Shown: positions 45,593-55,105, counted from the first letter of the stretch. The stretch is DNA of 64,000 nt from Streptomyces sp. NBC_01268 (GCF_036240795.1 NZ_CP108454.1:7934001-7998000), one strand, 5' to 3'. Notes: generated by a model not told the origin, from the sequence alone. Numbers and translations are program-made.

Positions 45593-46400
45593 TCAGCGGC
45601 CGCCCGGTGAGGTCGTGAAGGCCGTCGCCAACACCTTCGCCGCCACGATCGGGTGGAACGGCACCGCCGGTGACGCGGTCATGTTCACGACCCGCACGAA
45701 ACGCGACCACACGGCCGCGTCCCGCACCGCCACCCGGAACAGCCGGCTGTTGTACCAGTGCGCGAACCGGGCGCCGTCGAGCGCCCGGCCCGAGGCGCGC
45801 CGCCGGGCGAGCATCCGGCCCAGCAGCTCGGCCTCCATCGCGGCCACGGTGAGCCCCTGCCCGTACACCCGGTTGAAGACGCAGACCGCGTCGCCCACCG
45901 CGAGCAGCCGGTCGGGCCAGCCCTTGACCAGGGGGTACGGCCGCCAGCGGTTGTCGACGTTGGTGTAGCGGTACGTGGGCTCCTGGAGGCTCCGCCGCGC
46001 GAGCTGCTCCGCCAGATGCGGGTTGTACCCGGCGTCGTCGGTCGGCGGCTGCTGCTGGAAGCCGAACAGCGAGCACGTCCACCGGCCGCCCAGGGAGCCC
46101 AGCCACTTCTCCAGCGCACTGGATCGGCCCGAGGCGTCGACCACCAGATCGGCGGCCAGCTCGCCGGTCTCGCCCGCGCCCTGGGTGTCACCCTGGCGGT
46201 ACGACACCCCGCTCACCCGGCCGCGCCCGTCGCGCAGAAGCCCCGTGCACGAGGTGCCCGACATCAGCGTCACCTGCGGCCGGATCCCGTTAGAGCAGGA
46301 CGACCTCGTCGAAGAAGTCCGCCAGGACCCGTGCGGTCACCAGCCCCGCGCAACTCCCGCCGACGACCGCCGCCCTGCCCCACCGCTGATGCTCCGTCAT
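45593..46400 (-). pseudogene. second FAD-dependent monooxygenase, with premature stop and internal deletion
   Basis: From ATG 46400 the frame gives MTEHQRWGRAAVVGGSCAGL and stops at TAA 46292-46290 after 36 residues, just past the FAD-binding fold. The rest resumes from about 46273 (TLMSGTSCTGLLRDG) and keeps the middle and C-terminal parts, including LVVDASGRSS and LLAVGDAVCVFNRVYGQG. About 80-100 residues are missing between the fragments. It is related to the other FAD pseudogene at 40.3-40.9 kb; both are minus-strand. Confidence 0.75.
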
Positions 46401-46583
46401 GCGCTCCAGCATGGTCAGGGAGCACCACCCCTCTCAACGGCACGCGCCCCGAGGAGCCCAGCGCACGGGAGACGCCCCCTTACGTCCGGAACGCCGTACG
46501 CGTGCGCCCGCGAAGTCCGGGTAGGCGCAACCCGAACAGGCACCAGCAGGCGAACGTCCCGCGAGCAACAGGAGGTTGTCCCC

Positions 46584-47456
46584 GTGCGCACCGAGGTGGC
46601 CAAGGTGACGACGACGTACGTGGGGAGCGAGGTGAGTGAGCTGCCCCTGTTGGAGACCCCCCGCGAGGTCGCTCCCCAGGACGCCCGTGCCCTGTCGAAG
46701 CTGTTCCTGCGGGAACTGGCCGTGCGGGAGGAGGGCACGGAGGGGTACCAGTACGCCCGCAACACCCTGATCGAGATGAACACCTCGCTGGTCCGGTACG
46801 CCGCCAGGCGGTTCAGGGCCCGGGGTGACGAGATGGAGGACATCGTCCAGGTCGGCACCATCGGTCTGATCAAGGCGATCGACCGTTTCGACCTGGCGCG
46901 CGAGGTGGAGTTCGCGACCTTCGCCGTGCCGTACATCGTGGGCGAGATCAAGCGCTTCTTCCGCGACACCACCTGGGCGGTGCACGTCCCGCGCCGGCTC
47001 CAGGAGGCGCGGGTCGAACTCGCCAAGGCGAACGAGGAACTCGGCTCGCGGCTCGGCCGGTCACCACGCGTCTCGGAGCTCGCGGAGGCGATGGAGCTGT
47101 CGGAGGACGAGGTGATCGAGGCGCAGATCGCCTCGAACGGCTACCACTCCGCCTCCCTCGACGCCGTGATCGACGGTGACGACACGGACGCTGACGCCTC
47201 CCTCGCCGACTTCCTCGGCGAGGAGGACCCGGCGCTGGAACTCTTCGAGGACTTCCACACGCTCGCCCCGCTCATGGAGCTCCTCGACGAGCGCGAACGG
47301 CTCCTGCTGCACCTCCGGTTCGTGGAGGAGCTGACCCAGGCCGAGATAGGCAAGAGGATCGGCGTCTCCCAGATGCACGTCTCCAGGCTGCTGGCCCGCT
47401 CCCTGGAGCGTCTGCGCGCGGGCATGCTCGTCGGCACCTCCGGCGACGAGGCCTGA
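46584..47456 (+). CDS. SigB/SigF-family alternative RNA polymerase sigma factor
   Basis: 290-aa group 3 sigma factor of the SigB/F/G type controlling stress or development. Regions: 2 (YQYARNTLIEMNTSLVRYAAR, DIVQVGTIGLIKAIDRFD), 3 (VHVPRRLQEAR) and 4 (LTQAEIGKRIGVSQMHVSRLL). The GTG start has a perfect AGGAGG eight bases upstream. No anti-sigma kinase is adjacent; the STAS protein near 28 kb could belong to its partner-switch system, but that is inference. Upstream lie 180 bases with no gene. Confidence 0.9.
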   Translation: MRTEVAKVTTTYVGSEVSELPLLETPREVAPQDARALSKLFLRELAVREEGTEGYQYARNTLIEMNTSLVRYAARRFRARGDEMEDIVQVGTIGLIKAIDRFDLAREVEFATFAVPYIVGEIKRFFRDTTWAVHVPRRLQEARVELAKANEELGSRLGRSPRVSELAEAMELSEDEVIEAQIASNGYHSASLDAVIDGDDTDADASLADFLGEEDPALELFEDFHTLAPLMELLDERERLLLHLRFVEELTQAEIGKRIGVSQMHVSRLLARSLERLRAGMLVGTSGDEA

Positions 47457-47503
47457 GCAGGCAGGCCGGGACCCGACGGGCCGCCCGGGGACGCGGACGC
47501 TCC

Positions 47504-47530
47504 TCAGGGGCCCGCGGCGCGCGCCCCTGA
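47504..47530. terminator. hairpin between convergent sigma-factor and transporter genes
   Basis: TCAGGGGC / GCCCCTGA eight-base arms with an 11-base GC-rich loop, in the 100-base gap between the two stop codons. Serves both directions. Confidence 0.65.
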
Positions 47531-47556
47531 GAGCGGGCCCGGGCCCCTGGGAAGCG

Positions 47557-48345
47557 TCATCGCACGGTACGGAGGAACGCCCGGGTCCGTTCGTGCCCGG
47601 GCGCGTCGAGCAGTTCGTCGGCCCGGCCCGACTCCACGATCCGGCCGCGGTCGAACATCAGGATCCGGTCCGACACGTCCCGCGCGAAGCCCATCTCGTG
47701 CGTCACGCACAGCAGGGTGATGTCGCTGCCGTGCGCGATGTCCCGCAGCACGTCGAGGACTTCCGCCACCAGCTCGGGGTCGAGCGCCGACGTCACCTCG
47801 TCGAGGAGCAGGATCCCGGGCCGCATCGCGAGCGCGCGGGCGATCGCCACCCGCTGCTGCTGACCGCCGGAGAGACGGGTGGGCCGGGCGCCGGCCCGGT
47901 CGCCGAGACCGACCGTTTCCAGCAGGTCCCGGGCCCGCGCCTCCGCCTCGTCCCTGCTCTCGCCCAGCACGTGCACGGGTGCTTCGACGATGTTCTCCAG
48001 CACGGTCATGTGGGGGAAGAGGTTGAACTGCTGGAAGACCATGCCGATGCCCCGCCGCCGCGCCGTCAGCCGGCGCTCGCTCGCGGGCACCAGCCGGCCG
48101 TCCGGCCCGCCCGGCATGTGGGAGTAGGGCTCGCCGTCCACGTGGATGACCCCGTCGGTCACCCGCTCCAGCGTCATGAGCAGCCGCAGGATCGTCGTCT
48201 TGCCCGACCCGCTCGGCCCGATCAGCGTCACGCGCTCGCCGCGCCCGACCGTCAGGTCGAGCCCGTCGAGCACGGTGTGCTCCCCGTACCGTTTCGTCAC
48301 CCGGTCGAACCGGACCGCCTCGGGGACGGATGTCTCAGCGGGCAA
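47557..48345 (-). CDS. ehuA: ABC transporter ATP-binding protein, ectoine/amino-acid type
   Basis: 262-aa ABC ATPase of the polar-amino-acid/ectoine class. Walker A GPSGSGKTT, Q-loop FQQFNLF, signature LSGGQQQR, Walker B ILLLDEVTSALD and the H-loop CVTHEMG are all intact. It energises import with the two permeases upstream. The start is TTG at 48345, supported by GGAGG seven bases upstream, and overlaps the permease stop by 11 bases. The Ehu name rests on position after ectABCD; substrate specificity is inferred. Confidence 0.85.
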   Translation of the reverse strand: MPAETSVPEAVRFDRVTKRYGEHTVLDGLDLTVGRGERVTLIGPSGSGKTTILRLLMTLERVTDGVIHVDGEPYSHMPGGPDGRLVPASERRLTARRRGIGMVFQQFNLFPHMTVLENIVEAPVHVLGESRDEAEARARDLLETVGLGDRAGARPTRLSGGQQQRVAIARALAMRPGILLLDEVTSALDPELVAEVLDVLRDIAHGSDITLLCVTHEMGFARDVSDRILMFDRGRIVESGRADELLDAPGHERTRAFLRTVR

Positions 48346-48970
48346 GGCGTGCCTCCAGTCGGCGTACCAGCAGGGACGTGGGCCAGCTCGCGAGCAGGAA
48401 CACCGCGGCGGCCAGGGTGAGGCTCTCCAGATAGGCGAAGTGGGTGCTGCCGAACGTGTTCGCCTCGTGCACCATCTCGTGCACCGTGATCACCGACAGC
48501 AGGGGCGTCTCCTTGAACATGGAGACGGCGTAGTTGCCCAGGGGCGGCAGCACCTTGCGCACCGCCTGCGGCAGCACGACCGCACGCCACACCCGCCGGC
48601 GCGGCAGCGAGAGCGCCGTGCACGCCTCCCACTGGCTCCTCGGTACGGCGTCGATGCCCGTCCGGTACACCTCGGAGAGATACGTCGCGTAGTGGACGCC
48701 CAGGACCAGGACGCCCAGCGCGAGCGCGTCCAGGGCGGGCACCAGCACCCACGCGGCGAACAGCTGTACCAGGAGCGGTGTCGAGCGGACGAACGCGGCC
48801 GCCCCGCTGACCGGCAGTGCCAGCCACCGGGGGCCGGCGCGCTGGACCAGGGCGAGGACCAGCCCGAGCGCCGCTGCCACGGCGAAGCCGAGCGCGGTCG
48901 CGGCCAGCGTCACGCCGAAGCCCTTCAGCACGGCGGGCAGTGCGGCCCACGCCGCTTCCCCGTCCCACAT
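48335..48970 (-). CDS. ehuD: ABC transporter permease, ectoine/amino-acid type
   Basis: 211-aa HisM-type inner-membrane permease with about five membrane segments. The EAA loop is EACTALSLPRRRVWRAVVLPQA, which docks the ATPase. Start and previous stop overlap as TGATG, showing translational coupling with the other permease. It belongs to the run ehuB-ehuC-ehuD-ehuA. Confidence 0.83.
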   Translation of the reverse strand: MWDGEAAWAALPAVLKGFGVTLAATALGFAVAAALGLVLALVQRAGPRWLALPVSGAAAFVRSTPLLVQLFAAWVLVPALDALALGVLVLGVHYATYLSEVYRTGIDAVPRSQWEACTALSLPRRRVWRAVVLPQAVRKVLPPLGNYAVSMFKETPLLSVITVHEMVHEANTFGSTHFAYLESLTLAAAVFLLASWPTSLLVRRLEARLAR

Positions 48971-49716
48971 CACGCACCCCCGCCCTGCCCGAGCCGGGCC
49001 TTCGCGGCCCGCTCCAGCGCGTTCATCAGCAGGCTCAGGACCATGGCCAGAGCCCCGTACACCACGAGGAGCAGTACGTACGCCGCCGCCGTGTCGCCCG
49101 TCGCCGACCGCAACTGGTCGATCTCGAAAGTGAGGTCCGGCACCGTGACCAGCGAGAGCAGCGGCGTCGCCTTGAGGAGCTGGACGAGCAGGTTCTTGAA
49201 CGGGGCGACCATCAGGGCGTGCGCCTGCGGCAGGACCACCCGGCGCAGCCGGAGCCCCGGCCCCATGCCGAGCGCGACGGCCGCCTCGCTCTGCGCACGG
49301 GGCACCGCCGCGACCGCCCCGCGCACCACCTCGGCGCCGTACGCCCCGTAGTTGAGCCCGAGCGCGAGGACGGCGCAGGCCAGCGGCTCCAGGCGGAAGC
49401 CGAGGATGGGCAGCGCGAAGAACAGCCAGAACAGCTGTACGTACAGCGAGGTGCCGCGGAAGAACTCGACGACGAACCGCGCTCCGCCGCGTACCGGCCA
49501 CCGGGCGGAGCGCGACAGCAGCCCGAGCGCGTAGGCGAGCACGAGGGCGAGTGCCGCTCCCAGCACCGTCGCCTCCACGGTGACGAGGAGCCCCTCGCCG
49601 AGCCGGGGCAACGCCTGCCGGACCTCCGGGAGGAAGTCCGTGGCGAAGCGCTCGGGGAAGTCCGCGGCCAGGGGTCCGCCCGAGCCGGTGGCGAGCCGGA
49701 TCGGGAACCCGCTCAT
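48970..49716 (-). CDS. ehuC: ABC transporter permease, ectoine/amino-acid type
   Basis: 248-aa HisQ-type permease with about five membrane segments after a 40-residue N-terminal part. The EAA loop reads EAAVALGMGPGLRLRRVVLPQA. The start is 13 bases after the binding-protein stop. It is coupled by TGATG to the next permease. Confidence 0.83.
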   Translation of the reverse strand: MSGFPIRLATGSGGPLAADFPERFATDFLPEVRQALPRLGEGLLVTVEATVLGAALALVLAYALGLLSRSARWPVRGGARFVVEFFRGTSLYVQLFWLFFALPILGFRLEPLACAVLALGLNYGAYGAEVVRGAVAAVPRAQSEAAVALGMGPGLRLRRVVLPQAHALMVAPFKNLLVQLLKATPLLSLVTVPDLTFEIDQLRSATGDTAAAYVLLLVVYGALAMVLSLLMNALERAAKARLGQGGGA

Positions 49717-49729
49717 GCCGGCCACCCGC

Positions 49730-50653
49730 TCAGGCCGCGCACAGGTCGGCGGTGCGCAGGGAACGCGGCGGGACCTCGCGCGCGGTGAAGCCGTAGCGGC
49801 CGATGAGCTCCACATAGCGGGCCGGGGCACCGGTGATCTTCGCGAGCTCGCGGTCGAAGGCGTCCCGCAGCCCGTCCGCCCCTGGCCGGAACACGGCGCC
49901 GCCCGCGCTGAACTGCCGTACGCCGTCGATCTCCGGGAAGAACGGGGCAGCCACCTCCACGGCGGCGCTCCGGTTGGTCCGCGCGAGCCAGCGCAGCGAG
50001 ATGCCCGTGAGCGCGAAGGCGTCGATCCGGTCCGCGAGCAGCGCGTCCAGACCGTCCTGCTGCTTGGCCAGGGTCTTCACCGCCCCGTCGGGCACGCCCG
50101 CGGCCTTGGCGTACGAGGCCTCCACCGCGGCGGTGAGCACACCCACCGTGGCGCCCTTCGCCTTGCAGGACGCGAAGTCGGTCAGGCCCTTGGGGTTGCC
50201 CTTGCGGACCATCAGCGCGGTGGGGGAGACGAACTCCGGCTCCGAGAAGATCACCTTGGCGCAGCGCTCGGGTGTGATCGACATGCCCGCGCTGACCACG
50301 TCGAACCGGTCGGCGAGCAGCCCGGGTATCAGGGTGCCGAACTCCGTGAGCGTCGGCCGCAGTTCCGGCACGCCCAGCGCCTTGAAGATCTCCCGGTGCA
50401 GCGTCGGGGCCTCACCGGTGAGCTCGTCGCCGTCCCGGAACCCGTACGGGGCCTCGCCGGCGAAGCCCACCCGGACGAAGCCGCGTTCGCGGAGCCGGGC
50501 CAGGAGCCCGCCGTCGTCCTTCGGCGCTCCCGTCCCGGCCTGGGTGCGGCTGCAGCCCGTCACGGCGAGGCCGGACGCCACGGAGAGTGCGGCGCCGAGC
50601 CGCACGGATCTGGTCAGAAAGCCGCGGCGGTCGAACGGAGCGGGACTGGGCAT
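49730..50653 (-). CDS. ehuB: ABC transporter substrate-binding lipoprotein, ectoine/hydroxyectoine type
   Basis: 307-aa extracellular solute-binding protein of family 3. The N terminus combines a twin-arginine start (DRRGFLTRSVRLG) with a lipobox AVTGC, so it is a Tat-exported, membrane-anchored binding protein. The domain opens VRVGFAGEAPYGF and contains DVVSAGMSITPERC. It follows ectD by 50 bases, which suggests that it recovers leaked ectoine or hydroxyectoine; amino-acid binding cannot be excluded. Confidence 0.82.
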   Translation of the reverse strand: MPSPAPFDRRGFLTRSVRLGAALSVASGLAVTGCSRTQAGTGAPKDDGGLLARLRERGFVRVGFAGEAPYGFRDGDELTGEAPTLHREIFKALGVPELRPTLTEFGTLIPGLLADRFDVVSAGMSITPERCAKVIFSEPEFVSPTALMVRKGNPKGLTDFASCKAKGATVGVLTAAVEASYAKAAGVPDGAVKTLAKQQDGLDALLADRIDAFALTGISLRWLARTNRSAAVEVAAPFFPEIDGVRQFSAGGAVFRPGADGLRDAFDRELAKITGAPARYVELIGRYGFTAREVPPRSLRTADLCAA

Positions 50654-50703
50654 GACCGTCCTCTTCTTCGGTGGAGGGGGGAGGTTGGCGAGGGCGCGGG
50701 GTG

Positions 50704-51603
50704 TCAGCCGACGGGGGTGAGCTCCCGCGCGGCGATGAAGGAGGGCCGCCGGACCGGAGCGGCGAACGGGGCCTCCGGCGCGTTCTCGACGCTGTTGAAC
50801 ACCAGGAACACGTTGCTGCGCGGATACGGGGTGATGTTGTCGCCCGAGCCGTGCAGCGCGTTGCAGTCGAACCAGGTCGCCGATCCCGCCGGGCCCGTGA
50901 AGTGACGGATGCCGCAGGCGTCGGCGAAGGTGGTGAGGGATTCGTGGGACGGCGTCCCGGCGTCCTGCATCCGCAGCGACTGCTTGTAGTTGTCGCGTGG
51001 CGTCTCGCCCGCGCAGCCGAGGAAGGTCCGGTGCGAACCCGGCATGATCATCAGGCTGCCGTTGGTGGTGTGGTTCGGGGTGAGCGCGATCGAGACCGAG
51101 ACGGTCCGCATGCGCGGCAGGCCGTCCTCGGCGTGCCAGGTCTCGAAGTCGGAGTGCCAGTAGAAGCCGCTGGCGCCGAAGCCGGGCTTGACGTTGACCC
51201 GCGACTGGTGGACGTACACGTCGGAGCCGAGGATCTGGCGGGCGCGCCCCACGACCCGCGGGTCGGCGGCCAGCCGGGCGAAGACCGGACTCGTCTTGTG
51301 CACCTCGAACACGGAGCGGATCTCCTGTGAGCGGGGTTCGACGACGGCCCGCTCGTCCTGCCGCACCTCCGGGTCGGCCAGGATCCGGTCCAGCTCGGAG
51401 CGGAGCTCCACGACCTCGTCCGGGGCGACGAGTTCGTCGACCGTGGCGAAGCCGTCGCGCTCGAAGTCCTCCAGCTCGCGCGCCCAGAAGGGACCGGGGG
51501 TGCCGGGGGAGGACCAGACGACGGGGTCCTTGCGGCCGATCAGCACCTCCTTGGGGCCGCGGGTGGGGTAGAGGTCGACGGGACGGGTGGGTGCGGAGGT
51601 CAT
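50704..51603 (-). CDS. ectD: ectoine hydroxylase
   Basis: 299-aa Fe(II)/2-oxoglutarate dioxygenase converting ectoine to 5-hydroxyectoine. The facial-triad motif is seen in FYWHSDFETWHAEDGLP (His-x-Asp), and the distal His and 2-oxoglutarate Arg lie in LHGSGDNITPYPRSN. FVNSVENAP-type residues near the end are typical. Length matches EctD. It is fourth in the ectABCD order, 57 bases after ectC. Confidence 0.95.
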   Translation of the reverse strand: MTSAPTRPVDLYPTRGPKEVLIGRKDPVVWSSPGTPGPFWARELEDFERDGFATVDELVAPDEVVELRSELDRILADPEVRQDERAVVEPRSQEIRSVFEVHKTSPVFARLAADPRVVGRARQILGSDVYVHQSRVNVKPGFGASGFYWHSDFETWHAEDGLPRMRTVSVSIALTPNHTTNGSLMIMPGSHRTFLGCAGETPRDNYKQSLRMQDAGTPSHESLTTFADACGIRHFTGPAGSATWFDCNALHGSGDNITPYPRSNVFLVFNSVENAPEAPFAAPVRRPSFIAARELTPVG

Positions 51604-51660
51604 GAGGGCGGGTGCCTTCCTTTCCCTGCTCGTGTACGGGGGTGTGGGCTCCGGACGGGC

Positions 51661-52065
51661 TCAGTCCTGGCCGGGCTCGGTGAGGAGCGGGTAGACGCCG
51701 TTCTCGTCGTGGTCCTCGCGGCCGGTGACCGGCGGGTTGAAGACGCAGAGGCAGCGGAAGTCCTGCTTGACCTTGAGGGAGTGCCGCTCGTGGCCGTCGA
51801 GCAGGTACATGGTTCCGGGCAGGATGGTGTACGTGCGGCCCGTCTCGTGGTCGGTGAGCTCGGCCTCGCCGGCGGTGCAGACCACGGCCTCGACGTGGTT
51901 CGCGTACCACATGGAGGTCTCGGTCCCCGCGTACAGCACGGTCTCGTGGAGGGAGAAGCCGACGCGCTCGCGGGCGAGGACGATGCGCCGGCTCTCCCAG
52001 GTGCCGGACGCGGCCCTCACGTGCCGTTCGGTGCCGTCGAGCTCGTCGAAGGTACGGACGATCAT
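51661..52065 (-). CDS. ectC: ectoine synthase
   Basis: 134-aa cupin that cyclises N-gamma-acetyl-diaminobutyrate to ectoine. The cupin motifs [22 protein letters not shown] and the following [14 protein letters not shown] are characteristic, and length is normal. The ATG start IVRTFDEL is the family standard. It lies 48 bases after ectB. Confidence 0.96.
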   Translation of the reverse strand: MIVRTFDELDGTERHVRAASGTWESRRIVLARERVGFSLHETVLYAGTETSMWYANHVEAVVCTAGEAELTDHETGRTYTILPGTMYLLDGHERHSLKVKQDFRCLCVFNPPVTGREDHDENGVYPLLTEPGQD

Positions 52066-52113
52066 CGGTCGCCTTTCGCTGGGGGAAGGGGGAAGGGGGA
52101 GTGGCCGGAGGGG

Positions 52114-53403
52114 TCAGGCGGAGCGGCGGTCGGCGGTGTGCCGCACGGAGCGGGCCAGGATGCCGAGGCCCTCGTCGAGCTCGTCGTCGGTCGCGGTCAG
52201 CGGAGGCAGCAGCTTGACCACCTCGCCGCGCGGACCCGAGGTCTCCAGGAGCAGCCCCAGCTCGAAGGCCCGCCGGCACACGGCCTCGGCACGCGCCCCG
52301 TCGGTGAACTCGAGCCCCCACACGAGGCCGCGACCCCGTGCGGAGAGCGCCGTCCGCCCGTCGTCCCCGCACAGGTCGAGCAGGGCGCGCTCGACGCGAC
52401 CGGCCCGGCCCAGCGTGCGCTCGCGCAGCCCGGTGTCGCCCCAGTACGCGTCGAGGGCGGCGGTGGCGGTCACGAAGGCGGGGTTGTTGCCGCGGAACGT
52501 GCCGTTGTGCTCGCCCGGCTGCCACAGGTCCAGCTCGTCGCGGAAGAGGCAGAGCGCCATGGGCAGGCCGTAGCCGCTGATGGACTTGGAGAGGGTGACG
52601 ATGTCGGGGGTGATGCCCGCCTCCTCGAAGGAGAAGAAGTCGCCGGTGCGGCCGCAGCCCATCTGGATGTCGTCCACGATCAGCAGCATGTCGCGGCGGC
52701 GGCACAGATCGGCCAGCTTGCGCAGCCACTCGGCCCGCGCGACGTTGATCCCGCCCTCGCCCTGCACCGTCTCGACGATCACCGCCGCCGGGTGGTCGAG
52801 GCCGGAGCCGGGGTCCTCCAGGAGCCGCTCGAACCAGAGGAAGTCCGGCATCCGGCCGCCGAGGTAGTGGTCGAACGGCATCTGGGTGGCGTGGTTCAGG
52901 GGCACGCCCGCCCCGGCGCGCTTGGCGGCGTTGCCGGTGAGCGCGAGCGAGCCGAGGGACATCCCGTGGAAGGCGTTGGTGAACGACACGACCCCTTCGC
53001 GTCCGGTGACCTTCCGGGCCAGCTTCAGGGCGGCCTCCACGGCGTTCGTGCCCGTGGGCCCCGGGAACATCACCTTGTAGGGGAGTGCGCGCGGTTCCAG
53101 GACCGTCGTGCGGAACGCCTCCAGGAAGGCGCGTTTGGCGGTCGTCGACATGTCCAGGGAGTGGGTGACTCCGTCCGCGGCGAGGTAGTCGAGGAGCGCC
53201 CGCTTGAGGACCGGGTTGTTGTGGCCGTAGTTCAGCGAGCCGGCCCCGGCGAAGAAGTCCAGGAAGGGCCGCCCGTGCTCGTCGTACAACCGGCTCCCCT
53301 GGGCCCGCTCGAAGACCACGGGCCAGGCGCGGCAGTAGCTGCGTACCTCGGATTCGACGGTCTCGAAGACGGACGGGGCGGCGATGTCGGTGAGGGTGGT
53401 CAC
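52114..53403 (-). CDS. ectB: diaminobutyrate-2-oxoglutarate aminotransferase
   Basis: 429-aa PLP-dependent class III aminotransferase making L-2,4-diaminobutyrate from aspartate semialdehyde. It shows FFAGAGSLNYGHNNP, VKMFP-type PGPTGTNAVEAALKLAR, the PLP Asp in IVDDIQMGCGRTG and the Schiff-base Lys in TLSKSISGYG. GTG at 53403 is chosen; GGGAG stands six bases upstream, and longer frames upstream lack family similarity. Confidence 0.95.
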   Translation of the reverse strand: MTTLTDIAAPSVFETVESEVRSYCRAWPVVFERAQGSRLYDEHGRPFLDFFAGAGSLNYGHNNPVLKRALLDYLAADGVTHSLDMSTTAKRAFLEAFRTTVLEPRALPYKVMFPGPTGTNAVEAALKLARKVTGREGVVSFTNAFHGMSLGSLALTGNAAKRAGAGVPLNHATQMPFDHYLGGRMPDFLWFERLLEDPGSGLDHPAAVIVETVQGEGGINVARAEWLRKLADLCRRRDMLLIVDDIQMGCGRTGDFFSFEEAGITPDIVTLSKSISGYGLPMALCLFRDELDLWQPGEHNGTFRGNNPAFVTATAALDAYWGDTGLRERTLGRAGRVERALLDLCGDDGRTALSARGRGLVWGLEFTDGARAEAVCRRAFELGLLLETSGPRGEVVKLLPPLTATDDELDEGLGILARSVRHTADRRSA

Positions 53404-53502
53404 GGTTCTCCCGTAGGTGGGTGGAGCGGAGTGGGTGCGGCGGCGTGTGCGCGGAGCCACGCCGTCCGAGGTCAGGGCGTCGCGGCGGGGGTGTCCCGGG
53501 CG

Positions 53503-54030
53503 TCAGCGCGCCGGCAGGGCGATGCGGTAGAGCACTTCGGGTTCGTGGGAGGCGTCGGCGGGGGGAAAGGCGGCGGGCGGGAACAGCACCTCTCGGGTCA
53601 CGACCGCGCCGTGGCGACGCGCGTACGCACGGAAGAGCCGGTCGGAGGCCACGTTCCCCGGTGTGACGGTCGCCTCGACCAGGCTCAGCCCGTGTTCCGC
53701 CGCCACGCGGGCGGACAGGGCGTCGAGCAGTGCTCCGGCTACCCCGGATCCGCGGTGTGAATCCTCGACGGCGACCTGCCAGACGAAGAGGGTGCGCGGT
53801 GCCTCCGGCCGCAGGTATCCGGTGACGAAGCCGACCGGCCGCCCGGACGCGTCACGGGCGACGGCGGTGGTGTCGGCGAAGTCCCGGCACCACAGGAGGT
53901 AGCTGTAGGGAGAATTGAGGTCGAGTTCCCCCGTGCCGCGAGCGATGCGCCAGAGCTCGGCACCGTCCGCCACCTCGGCACGTCCGATGGTGAGGTCCTT
54001 GATCGGGGATGTCGCGTGGGCAGTGGTCAT
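53503..54030 (-). CDS. ectA: diaminobutyrate acetyltransferase
   Basis: 175-aa GNAT enzyme making N-gamma-acetyl-diaminobutyrate, the first committed step to ectoine. It has LDLNSPYSYLLWCRDF, the EctA hallmark, and the acetyl-CoA loop VAVEDSHRGSGVAGALL. It heads the minus-strand run ectABCD-ehuBCDA. Its upstream region (to 54421) holds the operon promoter. Confidence 0.95.
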   Translation of the reverse strand: MTTAHATSPIKDLTIGRAEVADGAELWRIARGTGELDLNSPYSYLLWCRDFADTTAVARDASGRPVGFVTGYLRPEAPRTLFVWQVAVEDSHRGSGVAGALLDALSARVAAEHGLSLVEATVTPGNVASDRLFRAYARRHGAVVTREVLFPPAAFPPADASHEPEVLYRIALPAR

Positions 54031-54421
54031 GGGCGCCGAAGCTACCGAGTTGATCAGCGAACTGCCTCGACCTGAGGGCTTGTGCGGGGTCGGCGGGCGT
54101 GATAGTTGCGCGACGGGTCCCGAAGGGGTGAATCCGCGCTGGGCGCCCCGTGAAAACCATACAAACGGCACTGAACTACCCGTTTATAACGGCTGGGTAA
54201 CGGCTCCTCGGTGTCCATTCCGCCCTTGCTCAAGGTATGGGAATATCCCGCGCTTCAGGTTTGGATACGGTGGGCGGGGTGAGACGTACGGGTTCGGCGG
54301 ACGAAGCCCGCCGGAGCCCTCTGCGCCTCGCCGTGACTCGGAGGGAATCGGCCGACCGGGCCATTCCGGGGCCTTTGACCCGGCCCCGGATGTGAACCTC
54401 CGCCGCCTTCGGGGTAAAACC
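54031..54421. other. divergent intergenic region upstream of ectA
   Basis: About 390 bases. AT-rich stretches at 54150-54192, including the inverted repeat CCGTT-TAT-AACGG (54180-54192), probably contain the ectoine promoter on the minus strand. The remainder, toward the plus-strand unknown gene, is ordinary GC-rich sequence. No clear sigma-factor consensus could be assigned. Confidence 0.5.
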
Positions 54422-55033
54422 ATGACCAACACCCCTCTCATTCGAACGGACACGCGCGCGTTGAGCATGCTTCCCGGATCACGTGTCCCAGGCAGAACCT
54501 GGACCATCCGACTCACCGGCAACGCGGACCACTCCGCCACGGTCACCTGTACGACGGAGGGCTGCCGCATGCCCGCGCGGTCCAAGGACATCGCGGGCAT
54601 GCGCGCCTTCGCCCGCGAGCACGCCCGCGCCCACGCCCGTCTCGCCGCCCCGCGCCCGAACGCCGCCTGCGCGTGCGGGGCGAGCGGCTGCCGCCACCAC
54701 ACGGCGCGTGCCACGTGCACGGGGACGACGCTGCTCGTCCTGATCCACAACCCGATCGTCGCCGAGGTCTGGACCCTCGCCGAGATCTGCCAGGCCTGCG
54801 CGCCCCACATCACGCACGCCACCGTCCTCGCGGGCGGCCGGACCGTGGCCGCCCAGCCGAGCCCCGGCGCGGCGCGGACCGCTCCCGCCACCCCCGCGGG
54901 TCCGCCGCCGGTGGCCGTCGGCTTCTCGTCGCCGGGTGCCGCCGGGGGCGAGGCCCCGACCCCGCCCGCGGGCCGGCGCCGCACCGGCCGGGGCAAGCCG
55001 CGCGGCAACCGCTCGGGCCGCGGCCCGTTCTGA
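54422..55033 (+). CDS. hypothetical Cys-rich protein
   Basis: 203-aa protein not recognised. Eight cysteines cluster in two groups (TCTTEGC; ACACGASGC...TC...ICQAC), interleaved with a His-rich stretch (REHARAHARLAA), which suggests zinc binding. The last 70 residues are Pro/Ala/Gly-rich and basic (RRTGRGKPRGNRSGRG), perhaps a nucleic-acid-binding tail. There is no signal peptide. It is divergent from ectA. The ribosome site is weak, but codon use supports a gene. Confidence 0.6.
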   Translation: MTNTPLIRTDTRALSMLPGSRVPGRTWTIRLTGNADHSATVTCTTEGCRMPARSKDIAGMRAFAREHARAHARLAAPRPNAACACGASGCRHHTARATCTGTTLLVLIHNPIVAEVWTLAEICQACAPHITHATVLAGGRTVAAQPSPGAARTAPATPAGPPPVAVGFSSPGAAGGEAPTPPAGRRRTGRGKPRGNRSGRGPF

Positions 55034-55105
55034 CGGGCGCTCCCGCCTGTCACGCCCTCCGGGCCCGGACGGCGCCCGGCCGGCGACGCCGGGCGGCCCC
55101 TCACC

